DNA of 64,000 bases. Origin: ENR-C587 sp942493235 (lineage in GTDB: Bacteria; Bacteroidota; Ignavibacteria; Kapaibacteriales; UBA2268). Below the pieces are notes generated by a model. It ran no database searches and had not been told where the DNA came from. It saw only the letters and a list, made by a program, of their open reading frames with translations. Each line of letters starts with the position of its first letter. The stretch's first letter is position 1. The stretch lies in the NCBI GenBank assembly GCA_942493235.1, contig OW818676.1, positions 992,001 through 1,056,000 of the forward strand, written 5' to 3'. This document shows, in pieces, positions 1 to 7,983 of this stretch. The position numbers and the translations under genes are program-made.

Positions 1-9
1 GATAAAGTA

Positions 10-40
10 CAGGCGGCTCCCAAAAAGAGTCGCCTGTTTC
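10..40 (+). terminator. Hairpin terminator-like structure at left edge
   Basis: A 10-bp stem with one G-T wobble (arms 10-19 and 27-36, 7-nt loop) is followed by a short T run. It probably ends a plus-strand gene lying left of the window, or serves both that gene and the minus-strand queD. Confidence 0.6.
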
Positions 41-132
41 ATAAATTTATGTAATATCATTTTCTACATAAAATAGGGCAAATGTCTCGTTATTAGTATA
101 AAATGAAATAATTTGCTAAGATGAAATTTATT

Positions 133-558
133 CTAACGTATTTTCTCACATATCTCGGCAAAAACATCCTCTGTTTCGTATAATCTGATATAGATTGAAT
201 TTACTAATTCGATTTTCTTGAATTCAGGGATAATTCTATCAGCAATATATTGAATAATATTTTCAGATGTAGAAGTAAACGGCATCACTAAATGCTTAAA
301 TTGATTAGTTTTTAGGAAGTCAAGCATTATGTTATCTTTGTCATCTACTAAAAATGCGTGATCGAATTCACTTAGCAAGGGACGCATAATAATATCTAAA
401 TCAAAGAAATCGATTAGCATTCCGTTCTCATCTAAACGTCCTTCAATATCAATTCTTAATTTGTAAGTATGACCATGAATATTCTTGCATAGCCCTTTGT
501 GAAAAGGCAGTCTGTGGCTCATCTCCCACTTGAATTCTTTTGATATTTTAGTCAGCAT
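133..558 (-). CDS. queD: 6-carboxytetrahydropterin synthase QueD (6-pyruvoyl-tetrahydropterin synthase family)
   Basis: This 141-aa protein has the layout of the QueD/PTPS family, which converts dihydroneopterin triphosphate to 6-carboxytetrahydropterin, the second step toward queuosine and other 7-deazaguanines. Visible zinc ligands are H15, H28 and H30 (SHRL and HGHTYKL motifs). C24 is the likely catalytic cysteine, followed by the D66-H67 pair in EFDHAF, the TSEN motif with E99 and a late E128. The length is normal for a bacterial QueD. It lies 30 bp downstream of queF on the same strand, so the two probably form a queuosine operon. Active QueD and PTPS differ by few residues, but the queF neighbour favours QueD. 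Confidence 0.92.
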   Translation of the reverse strand: MLTKISKEFKWEMSHRLPFHKGLCKNIHGHTYKLRIDIEGRLDENGMLIDFFDLDIIMRPLLSEFDHAFLVDDKDNIMLDFLKTNQFKHLVMPFTSTSENIIQYIADRIIPEFKKIELVNSIYIRLYETEDVFAEICEKIR

Positions 559-588
559 TGATAATCACTTTCATTATAAATAATAATA

Positions 589-930
589 CTATTTCTTCTC
601 GAATTTGGCTGTTACCGTAGTGTGCATTCCGCCGCGTACAGTCCATTGACTGACGATTTCCATTTTCTTTGGAGAGCATGCCGCAACTAAATCATCTAAT
701 ATCATATTAGTAATAGCTTCGTAGAATATGCCTTTATTTCTGAATTCAAGGAAGTAATACTTTAAAGATTTAAGCTCAACGCAGTTTTGGTCAGGAACAT
801 AGTTTACCGTGATTTTTGCAAAATCAGGAAGTCCGGTAATTGGGCAGACCGAAGTAAATTCCTCGTTTACATGCGAGACTATATAATCATTGTTTGGAGC
901 CGGATTCGGAAAAGTATCCAATTGTGCCAT
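589..930 (-). CDS. queF: NADPH-dependent 7-cyano-7-deazaguanine reductase QueF
   Basis: This 113-aa protein is a short, type I (YkvM-like) QueF, the enzyme that reduces the nitrile preQ0 to preQ1 with NADPH. The nucleophilic cysteine is C29 in SVCPITGLPDF and the proton-donating aspartate is D36. The family NADPH-binding motif is present as ELKSLKYY. It is first in a two-gene minus-strand unit with queD, so two consecutive queuosine steps are co-encoded. The start codon is preceded by an AGGATAT-like element upstream of GAAAGAA. Confidence 0.95.
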   Translation of the reverse strand: MAQLDTFPNPAPNNDYIVSHVNEEFTSVCPITGLPDFAKITVNYVPDQNCVELKSLKYYFLEFRNKGIFYEAITNMILDDLVAACSPKKMEIVSQWTVRGGMHTTVTAKFEKK

Positions 931-1138
931 TTCATTTCTTTCAATATATCCTAAATAATTATTTTTCTAAATAATATTTTTCTAAATATTTTTTATTCAA
1001 AGTAAATTTGATTCAAAAAAATAATAAAAAGCTGATTTTTATTATAAGAACATTTTGACGCTTATATTTATGAAATATTTAGTTGAAATAATTTTATATA
1101 TTTTCTTTTGACTATTCAAAAAATTATGTTAATTTTAA

Positions 1139-1534
1139 ATGTTAAAAACAAACAAGAAAAAAAATAGAATGGACATATTAAAATTCGCAAAAGGATTTTC
1201 GAAAAGTGAGGGGCTATACTTAGAAAATTTAATAAACGACTTTGACGACGAAGAAAAACATAGGTTTCTGATTGAATATAAGGTCAAGCGTCGCAATCCA
1301 TACTTGTTTTCAATATTGACTTTGTTTGGATTTGTCGGGTTTGCCGGTATTCAGCGATTCTATTCAAGGGATTACATTATGGGAATATTATATTTTTTTA
1401 CCTTGGGGTTTTTATTCATAGGTTCAATATTTGATTTGGTTTCATTCTTTAGAATTACTTTTGCCTCAAACATTAAAGCTGCCGAACAGACGGCATTTCA
1501 TATCAAAGATTCGGCATATAGATTAAGCAAGTAG
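1139..1534 (+). CDS. TM2 domain-containing membrane protein
   Basis: 131 aa. The second half carries a TM2 domain: a hydrophobic helix around residues 57-70, a GIQRFY turn matching the family's G-x-H-R-F-Y pattern (Q in place of H), and a second helix rich in Gly and Phe that ends in DLVSFF. The N-terminal half is charged and cytosolic-looking. TM2 proteins are small two-helix membrane proteins without a single assigned role. A second start at residue 11 (1169) is equally possible because neither has a clear ribosome-binding site. The gene stands alone between queF and the flagellar operon. Confidence 0.75.
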   Translation: MLKTNKKKNRMDILKFAKGFSKSEGLYLENLINDFDDEEKHRFLIEYKVKRRNPYLFSILTLFGFVGFAGIQRFYSRDYIMGILYFFTLGFLFIGSIFDLVSFFRITFASNIKAAEQTAFHIKDSAYRLSK

Positions 1535-1863
1535 TAGTGTATTATCAATAGCTAAAACTAATCTTTTGTTAGACATCAAAACTATGCTAAAGCATTGGGA
1601 TAGCAGCCCTTTCCAATACTCTATTCTAAAAGGTGAGATTGGCGTAGCTGAGGTGTAAAATCTTAATCCATATCCAAAATTCCTGATATTGGCTATAATT
1701 ATTCAAAGTAGAAATATAGCCATATTATATTTTGGAATAGAATTATAAGTTAATATCTAAATCCTTTATATTATGATCATTAGAAAACAAATAATTGATT
1801 GGCACTATATTTGAAGTCTTGTACTTTACAGGACGAATAATTGAGCGACAGGAGGTTGTAGAG
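1535..1863. other. Intergenic leader of the flagellar operon, nothing recognised
   Basis: About 330 bases without a convincing gene. It ends with the AGGAGG ribosome-binding site of flgB and presumably contains the operon promoter, but no clear TTTG/TAnnTTTG pair or sigma-54 or sigma-28 element could be assigned by eye. Confidence 0.4.
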
Positions 1864-2286
1864 GTGATTTATAAACAATTTTTATTTAAAGACAAACTGC
1901 CCATAATGAACAGGGCATTAGATACTTATTCTTTGAGGCAGGCAACAATATCAAAGAATATTGCCAATGCTACTTCGCCACATTATAGACCTGAACAAGT
2001 AAAATTTGAGGAATTTTTCCATGACCCCGAATCGGTTGCCGTCGGCACTACTACCGAGGAAGTTCATATTCCCTTGGGTAAAGTTGACGAAGGAACTGTA
2101 GAGGGTGAAAAGGAAAATGCACCAGTTCCGGGTCCGGAAGTATATTTCTCCGGCGAGACCCATGTAAATATTGATAAAGAAATGTCAAACCTTGCTCAGA
2201 ATCAGATAAGATTTAAATTTGCTTCTAAAATGGTGCAAAAATATTTCCAAGGCATGATGACCTCTATCACGGGTTATAAACAATAA
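1864..2286 (+). CDS. flgB: Flagellar basal-body rod protein FlgB
   Basis: FlgB is a proximal rod subunit of the flagellar basal body, secreted by the flagellar export apparatus. The N-terminal SLRQATISKNIANATSPHY segment is the rod-protein signature, and the C-terminal helix around QNQIRFKFASKM resembles FlgB ends. I chose the GTG at 1864 because a perfect AGGAGG (1850-1855) lies 8 nt upstream. It gives 140 aa, normal for FlgB, whereas the longer frame from TTG 1795 adds 23 atypical residues. It is the first gene of the flagellar block. Confidence 0.9.
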   Translation: MIYKQFLFKDKLPIMNRALDTYSLRQATISKNIANATSPHYRPEQVKFEEFFHDPESVAVGTTTEEVHIPLGKVDEGTVEGEKENAPVPGPEVYFSGETHVNIDKEMSNLAQNQIRFKFASKMVQKYFQGMMTSITGYKQ

Positions 2287-2382
2287 TTACTTTTTATATA
2301 TAGAGATTAGGTATTTCTACCTATTCAGAATGAGCTTAAAATGTCGTTAATTTGTATTGAATAAAATAATTAGAGAATAGAA

Positions 2383-2868
2383 ATGGCAGAAAACATATTT
2401 GCATCATTTGCAATAAGCGGGCAGGGGATGAGCGTTCAGAGAATGAGGCTTAGTTCTGTAGCTAAAAATATAGCTAATGCCAATACTACTAAGGGTCCTG
2501 ATGGTAATCCATACCAGAGAGAGGTAGTAGTAGTAAGAGCAATACCCGGCAGTCCTTTTGATGATGAGTTGGAGACTCAAATCTCACTCGACAGGACTGA
2601 CTCAAGCCATGCTCCTACTGCAAATCCGACATCATATCCGCCGGACTGGAGTGTATTAAAAGCAAAAACCGCTACTGATAATACTCCGCCGAGAATAGTT
2701 TATGACCCTTCTCACCCTGATGCTAACGAGAGCGGATATGTCGAAATGCCTAATATAAATGTAGTTACGGAAATGGTCGAGATGATTTCTGCTCAGAGAG
2801 CATTCGAGGCAAATACCGGTGTAATCGAATCAGCCAAAAATGTGGCACGAGATTCGCTGGACATCTAA
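2383..2868 (+). CDS. flgC: Flagellar basal-body rod protein FlgC
   Basis: 161 aa. The N-terminal AISGQGMSVQRMRLSSVAKN leads into NIANANTT, and the C-terminus has the paired helix MPNINVVTEMVEMISAQRAF typical of FlgC and of the rod/hook family. FlgC forms part of the proximal rod together with FlgB and FliE. It lies 96 bp after flgB on the same strand. The central region, about 40 residues between the two conserved ends, is somewhat longer than in compact FlgC proteins but still in family range. Confidence 0.94.
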   Translation: MAENIFASFAISGQGMSVQRMRLSSVAKNIANANTTKGPDGNPYQREVVVVRAIPGSPFDDELETQISLDRTDSSHAPTANPTSYPPDWSVLKAKTATDNTPPRIVYDPSHPDANESGYVEMPNINVVTEMVEMISAQRAFEANTGVIESAKNVARDSLDI

Positions 2869-2961
2869 TTCTATAATTGAAATATTCTAAATATTGCAAT
2901 TGTTAGTTTGATACATAGTAAATAAATGATAATAAATGATTTATGAGATATAGGGGTAACT

Positions 2962-3255
2962 ATGAATATATCTGCGATAAAAGCTTATAATGAACCGATT
3001 AATGCTTCTGCTACAAGCGGAGTCAGCAAGGATTCATCTATTGCTAAGCTGAAAACAGATTCTTCAGAAACCAAGCTTGATAAAAATTCAAATAGTAATG
3101 AAAATTCGATATTGACAAAAAAAGAAAGAAACTTTTTTATGAAATTGTTCCCGGAGAATTCCGCTCAAATTGAGCAATATGAATTGTTTAATAGGAACGG
3201 GAAAGTAACTAAAACAAGCATTTCAAAAGGAACTATTCTTGACTGGAGAGTATGA
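2962..3255 (+). CDS. Uncharacterised protein encoded between flgC and fliE
   Basis: This 97-aa protein has no family I recognise. Residues 1-50 are low-complexity, rich in Ser, Asn, Lys and Asp and probably disordered. Residues 51-97 look folded and carry the pattern LTKKERNFF, KLFPENSAQI, then KGTILDWRV at the very C-terminus. No signal peptide or membrane helix is visible. Its fixed place inside the rod gene cluster suggests a flagellar role such as chaperone, export cargo or rod accessory, but this is inference from position only. Spacing to flgC is 93 bp and to fliE 200 bp. Confidence 0.7.
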   Translation: MNISAIKAYNEPINASATSGVSKDSSIAKLKTDSSETKLDKNSNSNENSILTKKERNFFMKLFPENSAQIEQYELFNRNGKVTKTSISKGTILDWRV

Positions 3256-3300
3256 TTTGTATCTGAAAATTACTATTATTTTCTGAATTTGATATTTTAA

Positions 3301-3376
3301 AAAAGATTTCTACAAATTATTATTCGACTTTGAATAATAAAAAATCTACAAATTATTATTTGAATTTGAAATTTAG
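3301..3376. repeat. Short direct repeat upstream of fliE
   Basis: Two copies, about 40 bases apart, of a TCTACAAATTATTATT core followed by a GA-rich TTTGAA lie in the 200-bp flgC/fliE-side spacer. They look like a local duplication. No function is visible. Confidence 0.5.
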
Positions 3377-3455
3377 TAAAAGATATTTACTAATATAATA
3401 CTTTAATAAAGCAGGATGCTTAATATTAGACAATTGTTACGAAAGGATTCGCAAA

Positions 3456-3761
3456 ATGGTTATTAGTGAACTAAACCCTTCGAGAATGTATCAGCCCTTG
3501 GTTCAGCAGAAAACCGAAGGTATGGATATTCAGACCAAAGATTCAAGTTTTGTTGACTCACTGCGTACCTTTATTAAGGACGTGGATTCGTCTCAAAAAG
3601 AATCTACCGAAATGACCGAGAAAATGATAAAAGGCGAGCCTGTAGAATTACACGATGTAATGATTTCTGCTGAAAAAGCAAAAACCACTTTTACTCTTAT
3701 GCTGGAGCTAAGGAACAAATTCTTAGATCTTTATAAAGAAACAATAAGAATGCAAGTATAA
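3456..3761 (+). CDS. fliE: Flagellar hook-basal body complex protein FliE
   Basis: 101 aa, the normal size. FliE joins the MS ring to the rod. The C-terminal half shows the family pattern: GEPVELHDVMISAEKA, then a hydrophobic helix ending ELRNKFLDLYKETIRMQV, which is the classical RNK-YxExxRMQV FliE terminus. The N-terminal 30 residues are variable. A GAAAGGA ribosome-binding site precedes the ATG. It is followed 86 bp later by fliF, the usual order in rod/MS-ring operons. Confidence 0.94.
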   Translation: MVISELNPSRMYQPLVQQKTEGMDIQTKDSSFVDSLRTFIKDVDSSQKESTEMTEKMIKGEPVELHDVMISAEKAKTTFTLMLELRNKFLDLYKETIRMQV

Positions 3762-3847
3762 TCGGTCTGCCAACAACTATGTATAAAGTTGTTTAGAGTT
3801 TAATACTAATTATTTAAGATATATAGAAAAAAAGATAAAAGATAAAG

Positions 3848-5593
3848 ATGGCAAAAACTGAAATCATAGAGCAAGCAAAACAATTTTATTCTAAACTGAA
3901 TAAGATGCAGAAAATAATTATCTTTAGTGCTGTAGGTATTGTAATAGTTGGGATAATGGCTATTATATTTTCCAGTGGAGATAAGAAAGAATATGCAGTA
4001 TTATTCAGCGACTTAGAACCAAATGATGCCGGAAAAATTGTTGAATCGCTTAAGGCTAAAAAAATAGACTATGAACTTAGCGACCAAGGCAAAACCATTC
4101 TTATCGAAAAAGGTGTAGTCTATGATACGCGGTTAGATTTGGCTAAGGACGGATTGCCCGAGCAGGGCGGAGTAGGCTATGAAATTTTTGATAAAACAAA
4201 TCTCGGTATGAGTGAATTTGTTCAAAAGTTGAATGCACGCAGAGCCTTAGAGGGTGAACTTTCGAGGACGATTAATTCCTACGATGCGGTGAAAAGTGCA
4301 AGAGTGCATTTGGTAGTTCCGGAAACTGCATTGTTTGAAAAAGACCAGAAACAGCCAACTGCTTCCGTATCATTGCATTTTAATCCGGGTAAAACGTCTG
4401 CCGATGTATCAATAGCAGGTATCCAGAATTTAGTGGGCAAATCAGTAGAAGGAATGAATCCTGGCTCTGTAACAGTAGTTGACCACCGTGGTAAAGTTCT
4501 TTCGGCTGAAGCTTTAGATGAGAAATCAATTGCCGGAATGACTTCTAAACAATACGAACAACAGAAAAATGTAGAGGATAACCTTAGTGGCAAAGTACAA
4601 TCACTTTTAGATGGTGTGCTTGGCTATGGTAATTCTGAAGTAAGAGTAAATGTCGAATTAGACTTTACTCAAGTGGATAAAACAATTACTGATTTTGACC
4701 CCGAAAAGCAAGTAGTTCGTAGTGAGCAGAATATATTAGAGAATTCAAAATCATCTGATTCGCTTTCTTATCCTGCTGTAAATATGCAGAAAGACCAGTC
4801 TAATCAAATAGCAAATTATGAAATTTCCAAAAGTGTACAGAGAATAATCGAAGGTGTAGGTACTATAAAAAGATTATCAATTGCGGCTATGATTAATGGT
4901 ACTCAGAAAGTAATCGAAAATAACGGAGTAAAATCTGTTCAATACGTTCCCCGCAAAGACGATGAAATGAAAAAACTCGAAGAAATCGTCCGTAATTCTG
5001 TCGGATTTGACATTACAAGAAATGACCAAGTATCTGTAATCAACGTGCCTTTTGAAACTCAAATGGTAGATGAAAGTTTGCAACAAGTAAATAAACCGGT
5101 ATGGTATGAAGACCCTGAAAATATAAAGCTTTTTGCGTTAATTGTTATTATGCTTGCGACCATATTCTTGATTTATAGAATTTTACAATCTAAAGTAATT
5201 AAAGACAGATTTAGAATCGCATTTGCATTACCGGAGCATATTAAGCTTGATGAAGAAGAGGAAGAAGACGTAGAAGAGGAAGAGCTTGAAGAAATTGAAT
5301 TCGATGATGATGATTTGCTGCTATTACCGGCAGAGCTTCCTGAACAATTGCTGCTCGAGGGAGAAAGATTAGATTCGGATATGGAAGAATTTGACGAAGA
5401 TTCGGCTGATTCTGAATTTGATTTAGCCGGAAATGCTTCAGCTTCATTAGATGGAGCAGGGGAATTAACAGAAGATGCTTTAATGAAATTAGAATTAAAA
5501 AATAAAGTTGAAGGCTATATCGGAGACCAGACACAAGAGGCTGTACGGTTAGTAAGAATCCTTTTGTCTCAAGACTTAGATTTTAAATTGTAG
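3848..5593 (+). CDS. fliF: Flagellar MS-ring protein FliF
   Basis: 581 aa, typical length. The N-terminal membrane helix is at about 22-43. The ring-building motif domains follow (YAVLFSDLEPNDAG, DLAKDGLPEQGGVGYEIFD, LARTI-like LSRTINSYDAVKSARVHLVVP). A long periplasmic region precedes a second membrane helix around 426-446. The cytoplasmic tail ends with a helix EAVRLVRILL plus DLDF, the expected FliG-binding region. Between helix 2 and that tail lies an unusually acidic, low-complexity stretch at about residues 472-535 containing runs of Glu and Asp. FliF anchors the switch (FliG) and the export gate, matching the next gene. Confidence 0.95.
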   Translation: MAKTEIIEQAKQFYSKLNKMQKIIIFSAVGIVIVGIMAIIFSSGDKKEYAVLFSDLEPNDAGKIVESLKAKKIDYELSDQGKTILIEKGVVYDTRLDLAKDGLPEQGGVGYEIFDKTNLGMSEFVQKLNARRALEGELSRTINSYDAVKSARVHLVVPETALFEKDQKQPTASVSLHFNPGKTSADVSIAGIQNLVGKSVEGMNPGSVTVVDHRGKVLSAEALDEKSIAGMTSKQYEQQKNVEDNLSGKVQSLLDGVLGYGNSEVRVNVELDFTQVDKTITDFDPEKQVVRSEQNILENSKSSDSLSYPAVNMQKDQSNQIANYEISKSVQRIIEGVGTIKRLSIAAMINGTQKVIENNGVKSVQYVPRKDDEMKKLEEIVRNSVGFDITRNDQVSVINVPFETQMVDESLQQVNKPVWYEDPENIKLFALIVIMLATIFLIYRILQSKVIKDRFRIAFALPEHIKLDEEEEEDVEEEELEEIEFDDDDLLLLPAELPEQLLLEGERLDSDMEEFDEDSADSEFDLAGNASASLDGAGELTEDALMKLELKNKVEGYIGDQTQEAVRLVRILLSQDLDFKL

Positions 5594-5605
5594 AAATTGA
5601 AAAAA

Positions 5606-5727
5606 TACAAAGTGAATTTGTAATTTTGTTCGTCATAATATAAAATAAAATACAAAGTGAATTTGTAATATAGTTCGTCATAACATAAAAAATACAAAGT
5701 GAATTTGTAATATTGTTCGTCATAACA
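5606..5727. repeat. Three tandem copies of a 33-base repeat between fliF and fliG
   Basis: Copies begin at 5606, 5651 and 5693 (spacing 45 and 42). Each contains TACAAAGTGAATTTGTA, an inverted repeat with 6-base arms and a 5-base loop, followed by a conserved GTTCGTCATAA block. They fill most of the 172-bp fliF-fliG spacer. Small RNA hairpins in an operon spacer could affect mRNA stability or polarity. That is inference. Confidence 0.75.
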
Positions 5728-5765
5728 TTAATATGTAATGTGTAATTTACGGCAGATAAGAATTA

Positions 5766-6788
5766 ATGAAAGCAAAATCAATAAGATTAGATGACCTGAG
5801 CGGAAAACAGAAAGCCGCAGTATTGCTTATGTCTTTAGATGTAGATATTGCTGCTAAAGTTTTTAAAGAATTGGAGATGAAAGAAGTAGAGCAAATTGCC
5901 GTAGAAATAACAAATTTAAAAGATGTCTCTCCTAATGTAGTAGAAGATGTAATCGAAGAATTTTATCAATTGATGACTGCCCAAAATTATATGGTAGAGG
6001 GTGGTTTAGAATATGCTCAAGTATTATTAGAGAAAAGCTACGGATTAGACCGAGCAAGAGAAATTATTGAAAAAATCAGAATATTAACTACAGTTCGCGG
6101 TTTTAACGTTCTGAAAAAAGCTGACCCTACTCAGCTTGCAGCATTTTTAGCAAAAGAGCATCCCCAGATTATAGCTTTGATTTTATCACATCTGCCTCCG
6201 GACCAATCAGCGGAAGTCTTAAATGAGTTTAATGATACTTTGCGGGGTGAAACCGTAATTCGTATTGCAACTATCGGCAAAGTGTCGCCGGCTATGGTTA
6301 CTCAGATAGAAAACGTGGTTGACCAAATAGCCGAGTCAACATTCTCTCAGAATTTGGCAACTACCGGTGGTGCTCAAATGGTAGCAAATATATTGAACAA
6401 GAGTAATAATGCTTCTGCTAAACAGATTATTGAAGCAATCGAAGAAAAAGATATGGGATTAGCTACAGAAATCAAAAGACTGATGTTCTTATTCGAGGAC
6501 ATAGTACTTATAGATGATAAAGGTATTCAGAGAATTTTACGCGATGTGGATAAGCGCGACCTGGCACTTGCTCTTAAAGTATCAGACGATAAAATTAGGC
6601 AGAAAATATTTAAAAACATGTCAGAACGTGCGGCAGCGGTAGTAAAAGAAGAATTAGAATTTATGGGACCGGTCAAACTAAAAGAAGTAGAAGGTGCCCA
6701 GATGCGTATAGTCGATGTAATTAAAATGCTTGAAGAGCAAGAAGAAATTGTTATCGGCGGACGTGGTAAAGAGGACGTATTCGTATAG
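5766..6788 (+). CDS. fliG: Flagellar motor switch protein FliG
   Basis: 340 aa, standard size. The N-terminal FliF-binding domain starts LSGKQKAAVLLMSLD. The middle domain has EHPQIIALILSHLPPDQSAE, matching the family EHPQ motif. The C-terminal torque domain has the charged helix MFLFEDIVLIDD with DVDKRDLALALK, the residues that face MotA. FliG forms the cytoplasmic rotor ring and sets the direction of rotation. It follows fliF with a repeat-filled gap and precedes fliH after 261 bp. Confidence 0.96.
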   Translation: MKAKSIRLDDLSGKQKAAVLLMSLDVDIAAKVFKELEMKEVEQIAVEITNLKDVSPNVVEDVIEEFYQLMTAQNYMVEGGLEYAQVLLEKSYGLDRAREIIEKIRILTTVRGFNVLKKADPTQLAAFLAKEHPQIIALILSHLPPDQSAEVLNEFNDTLRGETVIRIATIGKVSPAMVTQIENVVDQIAESTFSQNLATTGGAQMVANILNKSNNASAKQIIEAIEEKDMGLATEIKRLMFLFEDIVLIDDKGIQRILRDVDKRDLALALKVSDDKIRQKIFKNMSERAAAVVKEELEFMGPVKLKEVEGAQMRIVDVIKMLEEQEEIVIGGRGKEDVFV

Positions 6789-7049
6789 GATAATTAAATG
6801 TTGCGATAAACATGTAGCGGGAATAAACCGAAGTCGTATATCGTATCATTTTTGAAATAATTTATTTGATACCAATACATGGTTTTAGCCGTGGGCAACA
6901 AGATTTGATATACACAAATTCTTGAAGGAAATGATATTATAATAATTGATAAAATATAATTAAAAAATTAGCAAGAGAAGTAAATCATCTTACCCAATTT
7001 ATAAACCGGGTAGAGGAAGTCTCTAAATTGAATATAAGGGAAGAGGAAA

Positions 7050-7928
7050 ATGCCAAGGCTAACATTAAAAATGCCGCAAAAACTCAGTAGAGTTGAAATA
7101 ATTAGGGGAAAGGATTTAAAACCCACTGATTATTTTTCCTTTATACCATTAGATAAAATCCCAATCGAACAAGATATAAATGTTATATTTGACGCAGAAG
7201 TTGCTGATTTACGAAATCAAGATAATGAACTTGAGATGTTTATTAATGAAGATATTCCGATAATTCATCAATATCTTCATGATATTACATTTTCTGAGCA
7301 GTTAAAACCGGTTTCATTATTATTAGATAAACTGCCTATTGAATCGCTTCCTTTAGAAGAAGTGCAGATTCAAGTACAGCAGGCATACGAGAAAGGATTT
7401 AAAGACGGACAGGAAGTTACTCGTGATTTGTTTTCCGATGAATTTTTACGCCATCAAGGCTGGGTCAAACGTTTCGATGAGTTATCTAATAAACTTAGAG
7501 CAAGCTATACAAATGAGTTGAAAAAAGTTGAGGATTTGATAATTACCTTGGGAATGATGGCTGCAAAGCATATTTTAGAAGCAGAGGTAACTCATAACTC
7601 TGATATAGTAATTGGTCAAGTCAGAAAAGCAATTTACGAAGCAGAAAACGATACAATATTCAAGATAATGATAAATCCGGAAAATATTGAAATTCTCGAA
7701 AATGTGAAAAGCAGTCTTTTAAATTCAGGCTCTTCGCGAATTGAAATTGTCGCAGATTCATTGGTTGAAGCCGGAGGATGTGTGCTTGATACTTCTGCCG
7801 GAATAATTGATGCTAAAATCACTACACAGCTAAGTGTGATAAAAGCAAAATTAGAATCAATTCCTAAATCTGCCCTAATTGATACTAATCCCGAAGATTA
7901 TGGCTTTGATACTAACGAATTTTCATAA
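7050..7928 (+). CDS. fliH: FliH-like flagellar export ATPase regulator
   Basis: 292 aa. Residues 105-190 are charged and helical (VQQAYEKGFKDGQE is the start of the typical FliH coiled coil). The C-terminal globular part has the FliH/HrpE pattern around MINPENIEILE and IVADSLVEAGGCVLDTSAG, with IDAKITTQL. FliH forms the peripheral stalk that holds the FliI ATPase at the export gate. The N-terminal 100 residues are lineage-specific. A good ribosome-binding site (GGGAAGAGGAAA) precedes the ATG, and an in-frame stop lies just upstream. fliI follows after 55 bp. Confidence 0.85.
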   Translation: MPRLTLKMPQKLSRVEIIRGKDLKPTDYFSFIPLDKIPIEQDINVIFDAEVADLRNQDNELEMFINEDIPIIHQYLHDITFSEQLKPVSLLLDKLPIESLPLEEVQIQVQQAYEKGFKDGQEVTRDLFSDEFLRHQGWVKRFDELSNKLRASYTNELKKVEDLIITLGMMAAKHILEAEVTHNSDIVIGQVRKAIYEAENDTIFKIMINPENIEILENVKSSLLNSGSSRIEIVADSLVEAGGCVLDTSAGIIDAKITTQLSVIKAKLESIPKSALIDTNPEDYGFDTNEFS

Positions 7929-7968
7929 TTTTCATAATTTTCATAATAGTATAAAATAGTATAAAATA
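7920..7968. repeat. Simple tandem repeats between fliH and fliI
   Basis: Three copies of TTTTCATAA overlap the fliH stop codon and are followed by two copies of TAGTATAAAA. The repeats could change length by slippage and so move or extend the fliH C-terminus and the spacer. Confidence 0.65.
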
Positions 7969-7983
7969 GATAAGTAATTAAAT

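Noticed and set aside
5241..5534. 97-aa minus-strand Leu/His-rich frame
   Set aside because: It is the antisense of the acidic stretch in fliF. Glu/Asp codons read backwards give Leu, Ile and Phe.
6953..7090. Short frame reading LAREVNHLTQFINRVEEVSK upstream of and overlapping fliH
   Set aside because: It looks protein-like and coiled-coil, but has no ATG/GTG/TTG start or ribosome-binding site. It might be a relic, not a supportable gene.
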